The notes: generated by a model not told the origin, from the letters alone. A stretch of 34,241 bases of DNA from Sunxiuqinia dokdonensis (GCF_001270965.1 NZ_LGIA01000045.1:1-34241), one strand, 5' to 3'; positions 17,190-24,871 are shown, counted from the first letter of the stretch. Numbers and translations are program-made.

Positions 17190-17210
17190 ATTCCGAACTT
17201 GATTCGGAAT
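17190..17210. repeat. REP-like palindrome 1 (ATTCCGAA-TTCGGAAT)
   Basis: ATTCCGAA (17190-17197) and TTCGGAAT (17203-17210) are perfect inverted arms around CTTGA. With flanking GCGTC on the left and CTGCCGG on the right, it has the shape of the dispersed GTCAT-x-CTTGA-x-ATCTG palindromes found between genes in many bacteria. A second variant lies about 90 bp away. Confidence 0.6.
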
Positions 17211-17223
17211 CTGCCGGCGGGTA

Positions 17224-17265
17224 GCTGGATGCTGGATGCTGGATGCTGGATGCTCGATACTGGAT
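17224..17265. repeat. GCTGGAT heptamer tandem repeat
   Basis: Six consecutive 7-bp units: four exact GCTGGAT (17224-17251), then GCTCGAT and ACTGGAT. Two more units (CCTGGAT, GCTGGAT) occur at 17327-17340. The same heptamer family reappears after the ccsA stop at 24344, so it is a dispersed satellite type in this genome. Confidence 0.8.
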
Positions 17266-17281
17266 GCCCGCTCGACGAGTC

Positions 17282-17310
17282 ATCCTGCCCGGCAGCTGCC
17301 GGGTCAGGAT
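17282..17310. repeat. REP-like palindrome 2 with CCCGGCAGCTGCCGGG core
   Basis: The core at 17288-17303 is a perfect 16-bp palindrome. ATCCTG on its left and CAGGAT on its right extend it, with a single unpaired T. The outer parts (GTCATCCTG...CAGGATCTG) match the layout of REP-like palindrome 1. Confidence 0.7.
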
Positions 17311-17513
17311 CTGTTGGAGGGTTGATCCTGGATGCTGGATAAAACGGCGACTGCGACCCCGAGGTGTCGGGACAGGCTGAACACTGGAAACTAAGATTGC
17401 TCACTTGAAGTTCCTTCCGGTGACGAAACGCGAAGATTTCGACCTTTTTGCCGTTATTTTTTCAGGAAAATCAGCTCTCCGCACCTCCAAATTCATTGGT
17501 CAATTTAACGATA

Positions 17514-17521
17514 TATCTTCG
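17514..17521 (+). promoter_or_regulatory. Possible -7 box for the 153-aa gene
   Basis: TATCTTCG matches the Bacteroidota -7 consensus TAnnTTTG at 7 of 8 scored positions and is the same octamer as at the PepSY gene (24872). It would give a leader of about 135 nt. No convincing TTTG element is visible at -33. Confidence 0.3.
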
Positions 17522-17664
17522 TTCGTATGAGAAATAAGGGGTTTTTAGGCCCAAAATGCATCATTCATGAAATACAGCAAAAAAATTAAACTTATATCGA
17601 TTTGATGATTTAACTTGGTGTGCAATGAATCAACCATAAATCATTAATCTTTAATTTTTAAATC

Positions 17665-18126
17665 ATGGAAAACAAAATTACCAATCAATTACCCGATGAA
17701 GTGGCTACTCAAGCCTTAAGCAACATCAATGAAACCGTTACCCTATTAAGTCCTTACCTGATTGCTTTGAATCCGCAGGAACGGCAATCGCTCCCCAAAA
17801 TGAGCGACGGCACGGCTCCTTTTGTTGAAAAATGTCTCGACTACTGCCAGAGCAATCCCCAGTTTGCCCCTCCCTACCTCGATAGTGAAGGTTTTAAAAG
17901 CGACATGGGCATGTGGAAACAACTCATAGCGGTATTGCGCCCCCTTCAGCAATTAATGCAGAACCTGGACGACACGACCACTGAAGCCGGGTCGGAAAGC
18001 TATACGGCAGCCTTGACTTACTACAATTCGGTGAAGCAGGCGGCTAAATTGAGCGTACCCGGATCGAAAGCCATCTACGAAGACCTGAAAGACCGCTTTG
18101 CCAAACGGAGTTCCGCACAAGGTTGA
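17665..18126 (+). CDS. Uncharacterised 153-aa cytosolic protein
   Basis: I do not recognise a named family. The protein is acidic to neutral, with no signal peptide or membrane segment, and appears mostly helical (ATQALSNINETVTLLSPYLI, SDMGMWKQLIAVLRPLQQLM). It contains one CLDYC motif (residues about 57-61). The start has good support: an AT-rich leader and a clear hairpin terminator 24 bp after the stop make it a single-gene unit. It stands alone between two repeat-rich spacers. Codon use resembles the neighbouring real genes and the frame is intact, so I consider it expressed. Function cannot be proposed from sequence. Confidence 0.8.
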   Translation: MENKITNQLPDEVATQALSNINETVTLLSPYLIALNPQERQSLPKMSDGTAPFVEKCLDYCQSNPQFAPPYLDSEGFKSDMGMWKQLIAVLRPLQQLMQNLDDTTTEAGSESYTAALTYYNSVKQAAKLSVPGSKAIYEDLKDRFAKRSSAQG

Positions 18127-18149
18127 GGCTGTGGTTTAAACCATTCAAC

Positions 18150-18184
18150 AAAATCGGAAACCTTTCAGGAGGTTTCCGATTTTT
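18150..18184 (+). terminator. Strong rho-independent terminator
   Basis: AAAATCGGAAACC (18150-18162) pairs perfectly with GGTTTCCGATTTT (18171-18183) around an 8-nt loop and runs into T residues. It closes the single gene at 17665-18126. Confidence 0.9.
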
Positions 18185-18301
18185 GTTTGGTCCGGAGAGA
18201 CTGCCGGCATTAGCGAGCAAGCCTATCATCAAATCGTTCGTATCCCCGGCTCAACCGGGCAGTAAAAAGATGTCACGATGTCACATTTTAATCAAACGAT
18301 G

Positions 18302-18532
18302 GCTTTCGGATACGAAACAATCCGCCTTTTTCATGCAATCATGCGGCTCAATGCTTCAAGCCTGCGGTTTTTTCATGGAACTTTTCACCAATTTCATGCA
18401 CGCTTCAAGCAAAACCTGACAAGCTTGCCAGTTTTTTGCGGAAGTTTCCACCAAAATGATTCAAGCTTGACTGAAAAAGGTGCACGGTTGAATGAAAAAG
18501 AGGCTTCACTGAATCTTCGAGCTGCTCGATTG
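18302..18532. repeat. Degenerate 21-bp minisatellite, eleven units
   Basis: Cut into 21-bp blocks from 18302, the sequence shows a recurring pattern: the last nine bases of each unit resemble TCAAGCTTG, GCACGCTTC or GCTTCACTG, and units often start CACCAA or AATGAA. Read in the plus frame from 18278 it gives heptads such as HQNDSSL, TEKGARL and NEKEASL, with a stop in the last unit. Two later 21-bp blocks starting CCCACT (18594 and 18615) continue the period. I read this as non-coding satellite rather than a gene. The rest of the 18185-18737 spacer shows nothing else. Confidence 0.6.
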
Positions 18533-18737
18533 CACTGTTTACATTGAAACGAGCAGCTTCCGGGTGGATGATTGCCTGTTTGAGGTGGAACGACCCACTT
18601 GCCAAGTGCCTCCACCCACTTTCGAAGTACCCCTCGCCCTGTTAAACAGACCTTATTTAGAATGACGATAAACGAACCGCCACACTTCGGAGAAAGACTT
18701 CAGGCTGCAAGAAATAAAAACGATCTTTTTTAAAAGT

Positions 18738-18755
18738 TTGTAACATTCGGTACAA
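18738..18755 (+). promoter_or_regulatory. CRP/FNR-type dyad upstream of nrfH
   Basis: TTGTAACATTCGGTACAA has outer arms TTGTA/TACAA and an inner TGTAAC-n4-GGTACA that is one base from perfect. Its centre lies about 33 bp before the middle of the TATTTTTA box, close to the -41.5 position of class II activators. A near-identical copy precedes the PepSY gene at 24835. The spacing and TGTAAC-n4-GTTACA-like form suggest an FNR/CRP-family regulator of nitrogen-oxide respiration or stress; the protein is not in this window. Confidence 0.6.
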
Positions 18756-18775
18756 CCCTGGCGTGACTTCCTCCG

Positions 18776-18783
18776 TATTTTTA
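18776..18783 (+). promoter_or_regulatory. -7 box of the nrf operon
   Basis: TATTTTTA differs from TAnnTTTG only in the last base. It predicts a start near 18788-18790 and a leader of about 25 nt before nrfH. The lack of a -33 TTTG fits an activator-dependent promoter. Confidence 0.5.
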
Positions 18784-18813
18784 ACCAATAAATAAAAAAA
18801 AACGAAGTCAACT

Positions 18814-19389
18814 ATGATCCGAAACCTTCATCCCCCGAAGATCTGGAAAATCCCTGTTATCATTGTTCTGGGAATATTCGCCGGTCTTTTTGTCTTTACC
18901 CTTTACCTGTCCAAGGCACATTCTTATTTGTCTGACGATCCGAAAACCTGTGTCAACTGTCACATTATGGCACCTCAGTATGCCACCTGGAACCACAGTT
19001 CACACCGCGAAGTGACCAATTGCAACAGCTGCCACGTTCCACACGACAACTTTTTCAACACCTACTATTTTAAAGCGAAGGACGGTCTGCGGCATGCCAC
19101 GGTTTTCACCTTGCGAAACGAGCCCCAGGTGATTTTCATTAAAGAGGAAGGTGCCGAGGTGGTTCACCAAAACTGCGTGCGTTGTCACGAAAACCAACTG
19201 ATGGACGCCCAGCACAGCAGCTACCTGGCAAACTACGAAGCACACCGGACCGACAGAAAGTGCTGGGAGTGTCACCGCGAAGTTCCGCACGGACGGGTAA
19301 ACAGCTTATCGAGCACGCCTTATGCCCGTGTTCCGCTACCGGAAAGCCCCGTACCCGACTGGATTAAAAATTTAAATAACAACGATTAA
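18814..19389 (+). CDS. nrfH: NrfH, tetrahaem quinol dehydrogenase subunit of nitrite reductase
   Basis: A 191-aa NapC/NirT-family membrane cytochrome. One N-terminal membrane anchor (about 11-32, WKIPVIIVLGIFAGLFVFTLYL) is followed by four haem c motifs: CVNCH (46-50), CNSCH (70-74), CVRCH (121-125) and CWECH (150-154). CVNCHIM keeps the Met two residues after the first motif, as in NrfH proteins. It would oxidise menaquinol and pass electrons to NrfA on the outer face of the cytoplasmic membrane. The gap to nrfA is 13 bp, and a CRP/FNR-type dyad sits upstream. Confidence 0.97.
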   Translation: MIRNLHPPKIWKIPVIIVLGIFAGLFVFTLYLSKAHSYLSDDPKTCVNCHIMAPQYATWNHSSHREVTNCNSCHVPHDNFFNTYYFKAKDGLRHATVFTLRNEPQVIFIKEEGAEVVHQNCVRCHENQLMDAQHSSYLANYEAHRTDRKCWECHREVPHGRVNSLSSTPYARVPLPESPVPDWIKNLNNND

Positions 19390-19402
19390 AAAACCATATC
19401 AC

Positions 19403-20917
19403 ATGAAACCATTAAAGACGACCATTGAAAAAAAACCGATTTTGGGCTGGTTACTTTTCTTCGCCACCTTACTTGTTGTTTTTGTTTTGGGGCTGCTGGC
19501 CTCATCCATCATGGAACGCCGGGCTGAAGCCAGCTTTGTAAATGTTCCGAAAGTAAAGTTGTCAGAGTTTGAACCGCGCAACGAAGTGTGGGGCGAAAAC
19601 TTTCCCCGCGAATTTCAGTCCTATTACCAAACCGCCGACAGTAATTTCCAAAGCAAATACAACGGCAACGCCATGATTGACATGCTCGAAGTTGATCCAC
19701 GCATGGTGGTGCTTTGGGCTGGCTACGGATTTTCAAAAGATTATAACCAGGGACGCGGCCACTACTACGCCATTGAAGATGTACACAACACGCTGCGTAC
19801 GGGTGCTGAAGGCGATCCGGACAAAGGCCCGATGCCAACGACTTGCTGGACCTGTAAAAGTCCGGATGTTCCACGCGTAATGCAGGAAGACGGAGTTGCC
19901 GAGTTTTACAAAGGCCGTTGGTCACGACTGGGTGCAGAGATTGTCAACCCCATTGGCTGTGCCGATTGCCACGACCCCGAAACCATGAACCTGCGCGTGA
20001 CACGGCCCGCTTTGGTGGAAGCCTTCGAAAACATGGGCAAAGATGTCAGCAAAGCGTCGCACCAGGAAATGCGGTCGCTGGTTTGCGCCCAATGTCATGT
20101 GGAGTATTATTTCGACAAGAAAAAAGTGGAAGGAGCCGAATACCTCACCTTCCCCTGGCACAACGGGATGACGGTTGAAGGCGCCGAAGAATATTACGAT
20201 GCCATCGAATTTAGCGACTGGACACACTCGCTAAGCAAAGCGCCCATGTTGAAAGCCCAACACCCGGGATACGAAATTTATATGCAGGGCATTCACGCAG
20301 AACGTGGTGTTTCGTGTGCCGATTGCCACATGCCCTACAAATCGGAAGGCGGACAAAAATTCACCGACCACCACATCCAATCGCCCCTGAACAATGTAGC
20401 CAACTCATGCCAGGTTTGCCATCGCGAAGAAACGGCAACCTTAATCAAAAACGTATTTGACCGCCAGGACAAGGTGATTGAAAACCGCGACAAACTGGAA
20501 GAACTGTTGGTACGTGCCCACCTGGAAGCTCAAAAGGCTTGGGAACTGGGAGCTACCGAAGATGAAATGAAAGAAGTGCTGATGGGCATCCGTCATTCAC
20601 AATGGCGCTGGGACTACGCAGCGGCCAGCCACGGCGGCTCGTTCCATGCCCCGCTTGAAACCAGCCGGATCATTTCAACAGGAATTGACATCGCGCAGGA
20701 AACACGTATCAAGCTATCACGCATTTTGGCTTCCAAAGGATTCAACGAGGAACTGCCCTACCCCGATATTTCAACCAAAGCCAAAGCGCAGGCATTTATT
20801 GGGCTCGACATGGCAACCTTAAACCAGGAGAAGGAAGAATTTCTGGAAACCGTGGTCCCCGAGTGGCTGAAAAAAGCGCAGGAACGCGAAGATTCGTGGG
20901 ATGTCGTACGCAACTAA
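19403..20917 (+). CDS. nrfA: NrfA, pentahaem ammonia-forming nitrite reductase
   Basis: A 504-aa cytochrome c552 that reduces nitrite to ammonium with six electrons. The diagnostic CWTCK motif (148-152) binds the active-site haem through Lys. Four normal motifs follow: CADCH (186-190), CAQCH (228-232), CADCH (305-309) and CQVCH (336-340). The segment RGVSCADCHMPYKSEGGQKF is strongly NrfA-like. The N-terminus (PILGWLLFFATLLVVFVLGLLA) looks like an uncleaved anchor. Lys-haem attachment sometimes needs a dedicated lyase; here the ResB/CcsA pair downstream may serve it. It lies between nrfH (13 bp) and the barrel gene (12 bp). Confidence 0.98.
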   Translation: MKPLKTTIEKKPILGWLLFFATLLVVFVLGLLASSIMERRAEASFVNVPKVKLSEFEPRNEVWGENFPREFQSYYQTADSNFQSKYNGNAMIDMLEVDPRMVVLWAGYGFSKDYNQGRGHYYAIEDVHNTLRTGAEGDPDKGPMPTTCWTCKSPDVPRVMQEDGVAEFYKGRWSRLGAEIVNPIGCADCHDPETMNLRVTRPALVEAFENMGKDVSKASHQEMRSLVCAQCHVEYYFDKKKVEGAEYLTFPWHNGMTVEGAEEYYDAIEFSDWTHSLSKAPMLKAQHPGYEIYMQGIHAERGVSCADCHMPYKSEGGQKFTDHHIQSPLNNVANSCQVCHREETATLIKNVFDRQDKVIENRDKLEELLVRAHLEAQKAWELGATEDEMKEVLMGIRHSQWRWDYAAASHGGSFHAPLETSRIISTGIDIAQETRIKLSRILASKGFNEELPYPDISTKAKAQAFIGLDMATLNQEKEEFLETVVPEWLKKAQEREDSWDVVRN

Positions 20918-20929
20918 AAGCCGATTGAT

Positions 20930-22147
20930 ATGAAGACACGCTTAAGCGGCAGCCTGTTCATTTTGTTCATGCTGTCCGCCTCCTTCAGTTTTGCTCAGTT
21001 TTCACTGAGCGGCGAATTCCGGCCACGTACGGAACTAAGCCACGGCTACAAAAGCCTGGCCGCAAGTGATCAGGATGCTTCGCTGTTTACAGCGCAGCGC
21101 ACCCGGCTCAATGCCTTGTATCAATCCGAAAAGGTCATTACCTTTTTGTCCTTGCAGGATGTACGCACCTGGGGAAGCCAGCCCCAGTTGGTCGGCAATG
21201 AAGATTTTGCCACCTCTGTTCACCAGGCTTGGGCCGAAGTGTTTTTTTCGCCTGAATTTTCGTTGAAAGCAGGGCGTCAGGAGCTGGTGTACGACGACCA
21301 CCGGATCTTTGGAAACGTGGGCTGGGCGCACCAGGCCCGTTCGCACGATTTGGCGATTCTGAAATACCAAGGCAACATCAGTCTGCATGTTGGAATCGCC
21401 CATCACGAGAACAGCAATCCTGCCAACAACCTGTTTGACGGTGCGGATGCCTACAAAGACCTGCAATATGTCTGGTTCAACAAAAAATGGGATACAGGCA
21501 GCCTGAGTTTGCTGGTGCTAAACAATGGCATTCCGGAAAACACGCCCGATGGGCAAGAGGTGAACTACAGCCAGACGATGGGAGCTCACGCCACCTATCC
21601 GCTGGGAGAATTTAAGCTAGCGGCCAACGCTTACCTGCAAACGGGCAAAACGGCCACCGGTAGTGACTTGAGCGCTTATAACTTGCTGCTGGAAGCCACC
21701 TGCCCGCGCGGCATTACCTGGGGTTACGAACGCCTGTCGGGAACAGCTTACGACGACACGAAAAATAAATCATTCAACCCACTGTATGGCACCAACCACA
21801 AGTTTAATGGTTTCATGGACTATTTCTACGTCGGGAATCATTTCAACTCGGTTGGGCTGAATGACATTTATGCGAAATACAACTATTCGAAAGACCAATT
21901 GAGTTTGAATGCCCATTTGCATTACTTTTCTGCCGCAGCTGAAATTAGTGCCGACGCATCCAATTACCTGGGGACGGAACTGGACTTGGGAGCCGGATGG
22001 AAAATCAGCCCCGAAGCACAGATCAGTTGCGGTTTGTCGTGGCTGTTTGCAGGCGATAGTATGGAAATCATTAAAGGAGGGGACCAATCGGCAAGCCACT
22101 ACTGGAGTTGGCTGATGCTGAGTGTAACGCCTAATTTCATTAAGTAG
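20930..22147 (+). CDS. Alginate-export-type outer membrane beta-barrel in the nrf operon
   Basis: A 405-aa protein with a cleavable signal peptide (ends FSFAQ). It begins FSLSGEFRPRTELSHGYK and continues AQRTRLNALYQSEKVITFLSLQDVR and LKAGRQELVYDDHRIFGNVGW, the pattern of the Alginate_exp (AlgE-like) barrel family. Alternating strands run to the end. Only 12 bp separate it from nrfA, so it is co-transcribed and could be a porin for nitrite or another anion across the outer membrane. That role is inference; alginate export is unlikely here because no alginate genes are present. Confidence 0.85.
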   Translation: MKTRLSGSLFILFMLSASFSFAQFSLSGEFRPRTELSHGYKSLAASDQDASLFTAQRTRLNALYQSEKVITFLSLQDVRTWGSQPQLVGNEDFATSVHQAWAEVFFSPEFSLKAGRQELVYDDHRIFGNVGWAHQARSHDLAILKYQGNISLHVGIAHHENSNPANNLFDGADAYKDLQYVWFNKKWDTGSLSLLVLNNGIPENTPDGQEVNYSQTMGAHATYPLGEFKLAANAYLQTGKTATGSDLSAYNLLLEATCPRGITWGYERLSGTAYDDTKNKSFNPLYGTNHKFNGFMDYFYVGNHFNSVGLNDIYAKYNYSKDQLSLNAHLHYFSAAAEISADASNYLGTELDLGAGWKISPEAQISCGLSWLFAGDSMEIIKGGDQSASHYWSWLMLSVTPNFIK

Positions 22148-22181
22148 ATTACACCTGCATTCTATCGAGACTGTCTATAGT

Positions 22182-22267
22182 TGTCATTCATGGTCATTTT
22201 ATTGTCATTGATCGTTTCAGGGTAACTTAATGACCACCTAATGACCCTAAATGACAATTTAATGACC
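22182..22267. repeat. Helically phased GGTCATT/AATGACC array upstream of resB
   Basis: Three forward heptamers (TGTCATT 22182, GGTCATT 22192, TGTCATT 22203) are followed by four inverted ones (AATGACC 22229, AATGACC 22240, AATGACA 22250, AATGACC 22261). Steps within each block are 10 or 11 bp, one DNA turn. The array ends 39 bp before the resB start codon. The two blocks could also fold into a hairpin (for example TTGTCATT with AATGACAA). It may be a binding array, a leader hairpin or an expanded satellite. Confidence 0.7.
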
Positions 22268-22306
22268 GAGGTAAATTGAAAATATTCATTTTTTAAGCAT
22301 TGTTTT

Positions 22307-23536
22307 ATGGAAAGAAATACCTGGCAAACGCCATGGTCGTATCGTGAGGGATGGATTATCGTTGTAGGATTGACCGGTTTAGGTGTCGTTTGGCAGGTGT
22401 TTCTGCCTGCGCTTGAAGCGCAAGTCCCGCGATGGCCCGGCAATTTGATTCTGGGCCTTATTTTTATCACACTGTTGTTAGCCCTGCACTTTTTCTTTGC
22501 GAAGTCACTGCTCAGCAAATGGTTGTCGTCAGTTCCCGCGGCGGTCACCTCGGCCGCTTTTTACTGTGGGCTGGCCATCTTGATGGGCATCATTCCGCAA
22601 GGGCAAGCAAACAACTCAACGCTCATCAGCCTGCTCGGCTTAAACCGGCTGACGACTTCGTGGATATTTGTGCTGGCCAATGCTTATTTTTTAAGCGGTC
22701 TGGGCTTGGCTACGCTGAAACGTTTGATTCCTTTCAAACTAAAAAACGCGGGCTACATCCTGAACCACCTGGGACTTTGGATCGCACTGACCGCCGCTGC
22801 CCTGGGAAGCAGCGACCTGCAACGTTTGTATATGAATTGCTACGAAGGCCAGCCCGAGTGGCGAGCCACCAACCAGGCCGGGCAGGTGGTTGAGTTACCA
22901 ATCGCCATAGAGCTGACCGATTTCAAAATTGATGAGTATCCGCCCAAACTCACCTTGATTGACAACACCACAGGCCGGGTGGTGGCCAAGGGAAAGAAGA
23001 ACCAATATTTTTCGGTGGAAGACTCGCCGATCCAGTTGCTGGATTACAAGGTTGAAGTGGAGAAACGGCTTCACTCGGCCGGCCTCATTGGCGAGCGATT
23101 TGAGCCGGTCAACGAGATGGGATCGCCCCCTGCCGCAAAAGTTAGGGTGACGCATACACAAACCGGCGAGACCCAAACCGGCTGGGTCAGTTCCGGAAGT
23201 TTCATGCACCAGCCTTACGCCTTCAAACTGAGCGACCGCTATTCGCTGGTCATGCTGCCCCCCGAACCTCAGAAGTTTCAGTCCGACATCAGGATTATGA
23301 CTGAAGAAGGCCAGCAGATGCAAACCACTTTGGAAGTAAACCAACCTTTTAAACTGGGTGGCTGGAAACTTTATCAACTGAGTTACGACAGCCAAAAAGG
23401 GAAATGGTCGACACTGAGTGTGATTGAGCTGGTGCGCGATCCCTGGATTCCCGTGGTTTACCTGGGAATTTTTATGCTGCTGGCCGGAAGCCTGTTTTTA
23501 TTTCGCGATGGCACAAACAAAAAGAAAGCACAATAG
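22307..23536 (+). CDS. resB: ResB-like cytochrome c biogenesis protein (System II)
   Basis: A 409-aa membrane protein of the ResB/Ccs1 family, which with CcsA forms the System II haem lyase. Membrane helices appear near 16-34, 44-64, 78-95, 118-135 and 147-165. A large periplasmic domain (about 170-380) follows, including PIAIELTDFKIDEYPPKLTLI and FKLGGWKLYQLSYDSQKG. A last helix begins DPWIPVVYLGIFMLLAG. The start at 22307 is supported by the hydrophilic N-terminus before the first helix. The ccsA start lies one base after its stop, so the two are translationally coupled. It would serve the nine haem sites of NrfHA. Confidence 0.92.
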   Translation: MERNTWQTPWSYREGWIIVVGLTGLGVVWQVFLPALEAQVPRWPGNLILGLIFITLLLALHFFFAKSLLSKWLSSVPAAVTSAAFYCGLAILMGIIPQGQANNSTLISLLGLNRLTTSWIFVLANAYFLSGLGLATLKRLIPFKLKNAGYILNHLGLWIALTAAALGSSDLQRLYMNCYEGQPEWRATNQAGQVVELPIAIELTDFKIDEYPPKLTLIDNTTGRVVAKGKKNQYFSVEDSPIQLLDYKVEVEKRLHSAGLIGERFEPVNEMGSPPAAKVRVTHTQTGETQTGWVSSGSFMHQPYAFKLSDRYSLVMLPPEPQKFQSDIRIMTEEGQQMQTTLEVNQPFKLGGWKLYQLSYDSQKGKWSTLSVIELVRDPWIPVVYLGIFMLLAGSLFLFRDGTNKKKAQ

Positions 23537-23537
23537 G

Positions 23538-24341
23538 ATGGGATGGATTAATTTCGAATTATTTGCGGCCGTCAGCCTGATTTGCTGGTTGGTCAGTGGC
23601 GGCTTTTTAATGCTGAAGACTTCAAATTCAACATTCAAAACGCTGGCCCCAACTGTTTTGGCGCTGAGTGGGTTCATCAGCCTCATGCTGTTTATCGTGC
23701 TGCTTTGGGTGAAAATAGATCGTCCGCCCATGCGTACGCTAGGTGAAACCCGCCTGTGGTATGCGGCTTTGCTGGCTTTGATTGGCATCGTCAGCTTCAT
23801 CCGATGGAAATACAAATGGCTGCTGGCCTACAGCCTGTTTATGGGCGGCTTGTTTTTGGTAATCAACCTGCTTCACCCCGAAACCTACGACAAAAGCCTG
23901 ATGCCAGCCCTGCAGAGTGTTTGGTTCGTTCCGCACGTCATTGTTTACCTGTTTGCCTACGCTTTGCTGGCAGCATCAAGCTTGGTTGCCGTCAAAGCCA
24001 TCTACCAGGACCAACAGGGCAAAAATTGGCAACATTTGCCCGAACTGGCCGACAATTTTGTTTACCTCGGTTTTTCATTTTTAACCATGGGGCTGCTGTT
24101 TGGCGCGCTCTGGGCCAAAGAAGCCTGGGGCCATTACTGGACCTGGGACCCGAAAGAAACCTGGGCCTTCATTAGCTGGACTGCATACTTAATCTATATT
24201 CACTACCGGTACAAACACTTGAAAAAACACAAACCCGCCATGTGGATTTTAATTGTGGCTTTCGGTTTATTGTTGATTTGCTGGTTTGGTGTCAATTACC
24301 TTCCAACAGCCCAAAACAGCGTGCATACGTATTCGGGATAG
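23538..24341 (+). CDS. ccsA: CcsA/ResC-like haem export and attachment protein
   Basis: From the ATG at 23538 the protein is 267 aa with about eight membrane helices. It carries the tryptophan-rich WWD motif WGHYWTWDPKETW (197-209), which holds haem on the outer face. Candidate axial His residues lie in VPHV (131-134) and near the end (SVHTY). This defines the CcmC/CcsA/ResC family. I reject the longer frame starting at 23424 because it overlaps resB and encodes an unlikely Cys/Trp-rich leader; 23538 is one base after the resB stop. The stop at 24339-24341 runs directly into a heptamer satellite. Confidence 0.95.
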   Translation: MGWINFELFAAVSLICWLVSGGFLMLKTSNSTFKTLAPTVLALSGFISLMLFIVLLWVKIDRPPMRTLGETRLWYAALLALIGIVSFIRWKYKWLLAYSLFMGGLFLVINLLHPETYDKSLMPALQSVWFVPHVIVYLFAYALLAASSLVAVKAIYQDQQGKNWQHLPELADNFVYLGFSFLTMGLLFGALWAKEAWGHYWTWDPKETWAFISWTAYLIYIHYRYKHLKKHKPAMWILIVAFGLLLICWFGVNYLPTAQNSVHTYSG

Positions 24342-24343
24342 AA

Positions 24344-24399
24344 GCTGGATGCTGGATACTTGATGCTAGATGCTAGATACTTGATGTGGGATACTGGAT
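24344..24399. repeat. Heptamer (GCTGGAT-type) tandem repeat after ccsA
   Basis: Eight consecutive 7-bp units start two bases after the ccsA stop: GCTGGAT twice, ACTTGAT, GCTAGAT twice, ACTTGAT, GTGGGAT, ACTGGAT. It is the same family as at 17224, but more diverged. Confidence 0.8.
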
Positions 24400-24834
24400 G
24401 ACTGGCTTCTTGTGGCTTGCAGCTAGAGGCTTGTAGCTCGATCCTCAATGAGGAATGCCAGATATTTGGAGAACGAGGCGTTCTTTTGACCGAAAAAAGA
24501 AATCTATGTGACTGATGTGACTAGGTGGTGAAAATAAAAGATTTGCAAACCAAATTCTTTTAACAAGTTAAAATTCAAGGAAAACCACAATAGCCCCATA
24601 GAACACATAGAAGAAAAGATGGAAGATGCTGGTCATTGTCGGTTCCCTGGCCACTGGGACTGTTTACTGAACACTGCTTCAGCCGGTCATTAGATGGTCA
24701 TTGAATGGTCATTGATGGTCATTCATTGTGAAGCCCAAGTAGGCTTGCAGCTTGATCTTCGATTCCGGATGCCGGATATCCAGAACTAGCGCCAGTGGTT
24801 AGACAAATGGAATTTGGAATTTCCTTTTTGCATT
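24400..24834. other. Gene-free spacer between ccsA and the PepSY gene
   Basis: No credible gene is visible. After the heptamer satellite come loose copies of GGCTTGYAGCTNGA (about 24413-24440 and again near 24735), an AT-rich stretch (24500-24600), a single GGTCATT at 24631 and a phased GGTCATT array listed separately. There is no clear terminator for resB-ccsA. Confidence 0.6.
24685..24723. repeat. Phased GGTCATT array, four direct copies
   Basis: GGTCATT occurs at 24685, 24696, 24707 and 24717, with steps of 11, 11 and 10 bp and short linkers (AGAT, GAAT, GAT). The heptamer and period match the array upstream of resB. It lies about 110 bp before the CRP/FNR-type dyad of the PepSY gene. Confidence 0.75.
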
Positions 24835-24852
24835 TTGTAACATCCGATACAA
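24835..24852 (+). promoter_or_regulatory. CRP/FNR-type dyad upstream of the PepSY gene
   Basis: TTGTAACATCCGATACAA matches the nrfH-upstream site at 16 of 18 bases, and both sites are flanked by T on the left and C on the right. Its centre is about 32 bp from the middle of the TATCTTCG box, compared with about 33 bp at nrfH. Confidence 0.6.
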
Positions 24853-24871
24853 CTTAAAAACCCAGCTTTAT

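Larger units (their letters stand above)
17169..17664. other. Gene-free, repeat-rich spacer
   Basis: No credible gene is visible in these roughly 500 bp. The left half holds two REP-like palindromes and heptamer repeats, listed separately. The right half (17405-17664) becomes AT-rich towards the next gene and carries a TATCTTCG promoter-like box at 17514. Open frames on the minus strand only translate the repeats (Ser/Pro/His-rich) and were not accepted. Confidence 0.6.

Noticed and set aside
17135-17404. Minus-strand 89-aa frame
   Set aside because: It translates REP palindromes and heptamer repeats into Ser/Pro/His-rich sequence.
18278-18547. 89-aa plus-strand frame with heptad pattern
   Set aside because: The pattern comes from the 21-bp satellite; the reverse strand is also open and the last unit contains the stop.
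23424-23537. 38-codon upstream extension of ccsA
   Set aside because: It overlaps resB and encodes an unlikely Cys/Trp-rich leader; the ATG one base after the resB stop is typical coupling.
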